From Phoenix dactylifera (taxonomy: Eukaryota; Streptophyta; Magnoliopsida; Arecales; Arecaceae): a DNA stretch of 64,000 nt. Below the pieces are notes generated by a model. That model searched no databases. It saw only the letters and a list, made by a program, of their open reading frames with translations, and was not told the DNA's origin. The stretch is taken from assembly GCF_009389715.1 (NCBI RefSeq), contig NW_024067910.1, positions 186,001-250,000 on the forward strand, in the 5' to 3' direction. Positions 59,640-64,000 of the stretch are shown here, in pieces (the stretch's first letter is position 1; the number at the start of each line of letters is the position of its first letter). The position numbers and the translations under genes were made by a program.

Positions 59640-62600
59640 TAGAGTAAATTATAAAAACCCTCTCAAAAAATTTACTTGTATTATACTTACATACAATAAT
59701 TTCTAAAACCTGCACTTATATCAAGTTAAATTAATAGCATTAGTGAAACCATTTATCTTATGTGGAAAGTTAAATTTTTCTTTGAGCGGGGAAAAGGATG
59801 CATATATTTCTTGTGTCCTAGGACGGATGTTATATCTCTTAAGATTATTTTGAGTTCTATTTAGGATTAATGGTTTAGCCAACATTTTATTAAGTTACGG
59901 TTAAAATGATGGATAAAAATAAACCTCAGGAAAAACATAAGTTTTTCAAACTATTGAGTCTAATTATAATTTACTCCTAATCTTAAAAAAAATTTATAAT
60001 TTATTTATAAATCTAATATTAAAAAAGTGAGTTTGTCATAAAAATAAAAATATGTATAGAGAAAGAGGGGGGGCACAATGAGTTGATGGTCTTTGAGTAG
60101 AGGCCACAATTAGGTTTTGGATCCGAGTAATTGGTTCAATAAATTATTTGATTGGGTATAGATTTAGTCAAGCACACAAACTTTCTTCCACTTATATAGC
60201 ACGCGTCAAAGTCTAGTTTCTCTATACAATGTGAAATACTATAAATTAATCATCCTTTAGCTTTTCCTTTTGGGTTTCAAAATAAAAAGATAATAATATA
60301 TATAGTCCTTATAATTATGTCAATTTCTTTAACTACCCCAAACTTTGACGGGTAAGCCACATGAATTCGACTCTTCTCTTATGAAAAAAAATAGAAATAT
60401 CTTATTTGCTAGATAAAAAATACGATGATTCTTCATTAAAAAGATCAAACAATTATAGCCATCCATTCTCTTCCACATACATGCTTTTCTATGAAATCTC
60501 TATCATCATACGTGTGTTTCTTCACATAAAACATGTTTAAATTTTATCTTGTCATTTCCTTATGCTAACTAGAAGATAACTTCTAATTCTAATTCCCTAT
60601 TAGGGCGTGTCTGGAAAATGGTGGATTCACTTGATCCTAGAAGATCCTAGTTCCTTAAGATAAAAAAAAATCTTCAGCAACCAAAACTAAGCAGTTGGCT
60701 ACCTTATTTCTAGGATTTTTGTGTTGTGGGAAAGCTGTAATTTGGCGAGGAAAAAATTTCCCTACATGGCTTTTTGATCCTGCACTCATAAAAATCCCTT
60801 ATCCATGTCACATTATCATTGTAAATGCAAGAAGTGATGATGCACAAGTCATTGGTATAACAAATGAGAGATTAATGATCTCCTTCCTCTTCCTCTAGTG
60901 TACTTCTATCTGTGTACTTTCACGTCACCTCATGACTAAGACTTGAAATTAGTCTAGCAAATACTCATCAACAACCAATATCTTGATACACAATTACTTT
61001 CGATGTCTACTTTGAGCATGTATGTTTAGATTCAAATTGGATTTGGCTTTAGGTTCGGATTTAGCATATATAATTTGGTTGTGCGGATAATCAGCCAATT
61101 TAAATATTTATAGCCCAACCTTTGGATCCATCATTTTGTTTATACTGTTCTCATCGAAGGAGATTGCATCAAAATTTAATTCTCTACAAGATTGAATTGA
61201 TTCTATCTCAATCCCATCCTTTTGTTAACCAACATGGTATCATGTAGCCTCTTCTTTTGTCTCTAGCTAAAATTTCATACCTATAATCCTCAAAAATATT
61301 TAAATATCCCTGTCTATGCTCAAGTTTGTCCATAGCATGGATGTATATATATACATATTTCAGCCATTGAGAGTTGCAATTCCAAGATCCTTGAGAAGAC
61401 AGGATCCAAATTTAGATATCCAGTACAACCACCATTTGATTGTCATGAACAGACTCTTTTCCAGATATTTTTACGCCTGTTTGTTTGCTGGATAAAGGGA
61501 AATGTGCCAGGGAATGACTAATCTTTTCCTCTTTATTCCATTCCATCTCACCAAATGCTACTACTTCATGCTAGAATAAATAAGTTAGTGCATGGATACC
61601 CACAAAATTTCTAGGAAAATTTTTTGCTCACTTAACCCTCCAAAACAGATTATATTCTGAAAAAAAAGTAAAATAGACTTATTATATGTCATTTATCCAT
61701 TCATATATATAAATCTTACTAGGTAAAATGATGTATACGAATTCAATCAGTCATGTATATTGGATAAAGACAGTGTTTGGTTTGGGAAACAGAAAGATTT
61801 AATTGGGAAAAGTTATATGCATCATAAGAGTTATAAAATAAGTTATTCCCATTTTTGTTTTCCTACATTATCTAAAATAACCTTTGGTTGAGGATGCCTT
61901 TGTCAATAAAATTAAAGACGAGGAAGGCATGGATAATGGATTTACACTAGAAATAGCTCATGATGTCTTTCACTTGGAATAATTATGCTTGGCATAAGCG
62001 TATTTGGCCGGCATAAATTACTTATAGTTGTCTTCTAAAAGTTGTGTGCAATTAAATTCCCATAACTCCCTTATTCTTGAACCAAAAACTGCCCAAGTGG
62101 AATGAACGTCATGCTGGTTTGGCCCAAAAATATGAAAAAAGAAAAATAAAGGGCAAAGCCTGCAGTATTAAAATACTAGCTCAAAAATATGGACAAATAC
62201 TTTAGCCTTTGCAGTGTTGGAGGTGATGTTAGCTCAGAAACATGGTCATCATGTTAAGGAAAAGGGCGTAGGTAAATCAACAAAATTATGGCTGTTATTT
62301 TCAAACCTAAAATCTCATATGAGTATAAAAAATAAATCATGAAAGAAGGAATCTTTTACTGAAGATTAGCTCAGGAGCTATTAAGGCTTTGACAAAGGAA
62401 AGCAGATAAATCAAAAGTTTGATATCTGAAAGGAACTGGAAGGGCTCTTTACAAACATTTATCCCCATATTAACAATCATCAATGACTCAAGTGGAAGCT
62501 GTGTCAATTTTATTGATCATCCATTACTGTATATGTCAAATATGTATTAGTAACTAACAGTATCCTTGTTTTTGTAACAAAAGAAAGGCATACAGTTTGT

Positions 62601-64000
62601 TAGAGAGAGAGAGAGAGGAGGAGGAGGAGGAGGAGGAGGAGGATATTCCTAAGTATGGTACAAAAGAACGATATTTTAAAAAGACTGAAGTGTCTGTTTA
62701 TTGATTACTGAAAAGCCTTGTTCTAGTATCTTTAATGTCAATTGGTTAATAATAAAAGCACATTAGAGAAGTAAAATTAAATAAAGAGTTGATGATCAAG
62801 GCAATAGATATCCAGCATGTAAGAAGACCAGTAAAGAACAAAGCTCAGTTACAACTTGTCTTGGAGAATTTACAAAAGTCAACGATGATGATAAGAATTA
62901 AGTAATTAAAATTTTGCAAAACTCATCGTTCTGAAGGTTTTCTGCTTGTTAGGAAGCATGCTAGTAGTCTTAACAGCTTGAATTGCTGCAATATAATAAG
63001 CAAACATAGAAGACTTTCCTAATTCCTGGGCAAGAAACTAATTCTTTGACATGATTGATAATCCTCCGTGGTCTCCATCACCAAACATACGCTGGGCTTC
63101 TCCTTTATACTGAGTGCATGAAAGGGATAAGGAAATACTCGGCATAAAATAGCTGCAGAAGCAAAGTGGCAAAAGCCATTAGTACACAATCTGAAATTAA
63201 CAAAGTCAAGGTGTTTGGCAGGCTTCTTAACATACAACAGACAGAGAATAGAAAGCAAGCACCATGATTTCATGCATAATTAGTTTTGTAACTATCTCCA
63301 AGATGTCCCTGACCATGTGGTTGCTTAGTGTTAGCAGTTTGCGCATAAAGTCTGGCTTGTTGCCCATATGGTTATTAAAATTCAGTTTTGTTTCCCCAAC
63401 ATGTTTCTCTCAGTCTTGATCTTATTGAATTGAACAGTATTTTTACCCAAAGTATACTGTTTATATAATTGTTCCTGGGAAAATAACAGAGTGTTATGTC
63501 ACCTATCAAACAAATTGGGCTCTTTCTGGTATTTCTTCTTGTCTGTGAATTTTGTGGAGGGTTTACTAGTGATCACCAGCCAAGGAGCTATACAATCTAA
63601 AATTCTGTGGCATTCCTATGAAATCATAACAGCATATCATTCTCTTTTAGCACGAGATAATTTTCTGATCCACTTGCTTTCTCGCTTGACTTGAAAACTC
63701 CACTACTCTTTTGAAGAAAATAAGTTTCTTAAATATTTTTTTTTTCACTTCGAATTGTGTATATCCGGATAGATGGATGGATCTATCTGTCTTACTAGAG
63801 CCGGGTAGCGAGGTCGGCTTTACAGAATAAGAAGGGGCGGGCCGGGTGCTTGTGGGCCCCCCTCTCCGCCGGCAAGGTTTGAAATCCTATGTCCGAGGTC
63901 GATTTCTCAAAGTATCGGAACAGAAGTCACCAACATTCATTGGTGGGGAGCGTCGACTGAGCTAAATTAGCCACTTTTCGATCTTGTACTAAGGTTATCC
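59640..64000. other. Intergenic, no gene recognised
   Basis: 4.3 kb of AT-rich sequence with short unremarkable open frames. A GA run passing into (GGA)n lies at about 62600-62643. The last 230 bp (about 63790-63960) are GC-richer, with GGCGGGCCGGGTG and GGGCCCCCC, and look like the edge of an unidentified repeat. Confidence 0.5.

Noticed and set aside
1-64000. tRNA or rRNA genes
   Set aside because: Apart from the tRNA-like box B inside the SINE, I saw no cloverleaf-like or rRNA sequence. A covariance search was not possible here.

Overview
The window looks like nuclear DNA of a flowering plant. The evidence is large introns in AT-rich sequence, a plant Dicer-like gene, a plant P-type proton pump ending in a 14-3-3 site, an Au-type SINE, and hAT, Harbinger-like and Ty3/gypsy chromovirus elements. 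Large repeat-filled introns and the GC-rich LTRs suggest a monocot, possibly a palm, but that is only an impression.

Layout. 1-6.5 kb: the 3' part of a decayed Ty3/gypsy chromovirus (pol, then LTR), followed by further LTR pieces, one of them inverted. 6.5-41 kb: a DCL4-type Dicer-like gene on the + strand. Sixteen exons are recognised from the end of the helicase core (9,776) to a stop at 37,646. Its introns hold many transposons, mostly a family of small hAT-like elements rich in CCGGTACC with exact 8-bp target-site duplications. The last three exons (linker and second dsRNA-binding domain) lie in a tandem duplication of about 2.57 kb, so a second intact set of terminal exons ends at 40,219. 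One helicase exon carries a 1-nt frameshift in a T run. The ATP-binding half of the helicase was not found. 41.9-47.2 kb: a complete WDR76/CMR1-type WD40 gene on the - strand (4 coding exons, 464 codons), tail-to-tail with DCL4. 48.4-53.7 kb: a complete plasma-membrane H+-ATPase on the - strand (14 coding exons, 953 codons). 59.0-59.4 kb: a complete ribosomal protein eL39 gene on the - strand (51 codons), whose first intron follows directly after the ATG. The remaining sequence is intergenic, with microsatellites and an old tandem duplication at 56.7-58.2 kb.

The genes do not form a pathway. DCL4 makes 21-nt small RNAs, WDR76/CMR1 is linked to chromatin and DNA damage, the H+-ATPase energises the plasma membrane, and eL39 is a ribosome component. 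The points most worth following up are the duplicated DCL4 terminal exons, the frameshift, the hAT-like family, and a fold-back element inside a DCL4 intron that could be transcribed as a long hairpin. All coordinates and splice junctions were read by eye. Junctions in the main genes were checked by reading-frame phase and by GT-AG sites.
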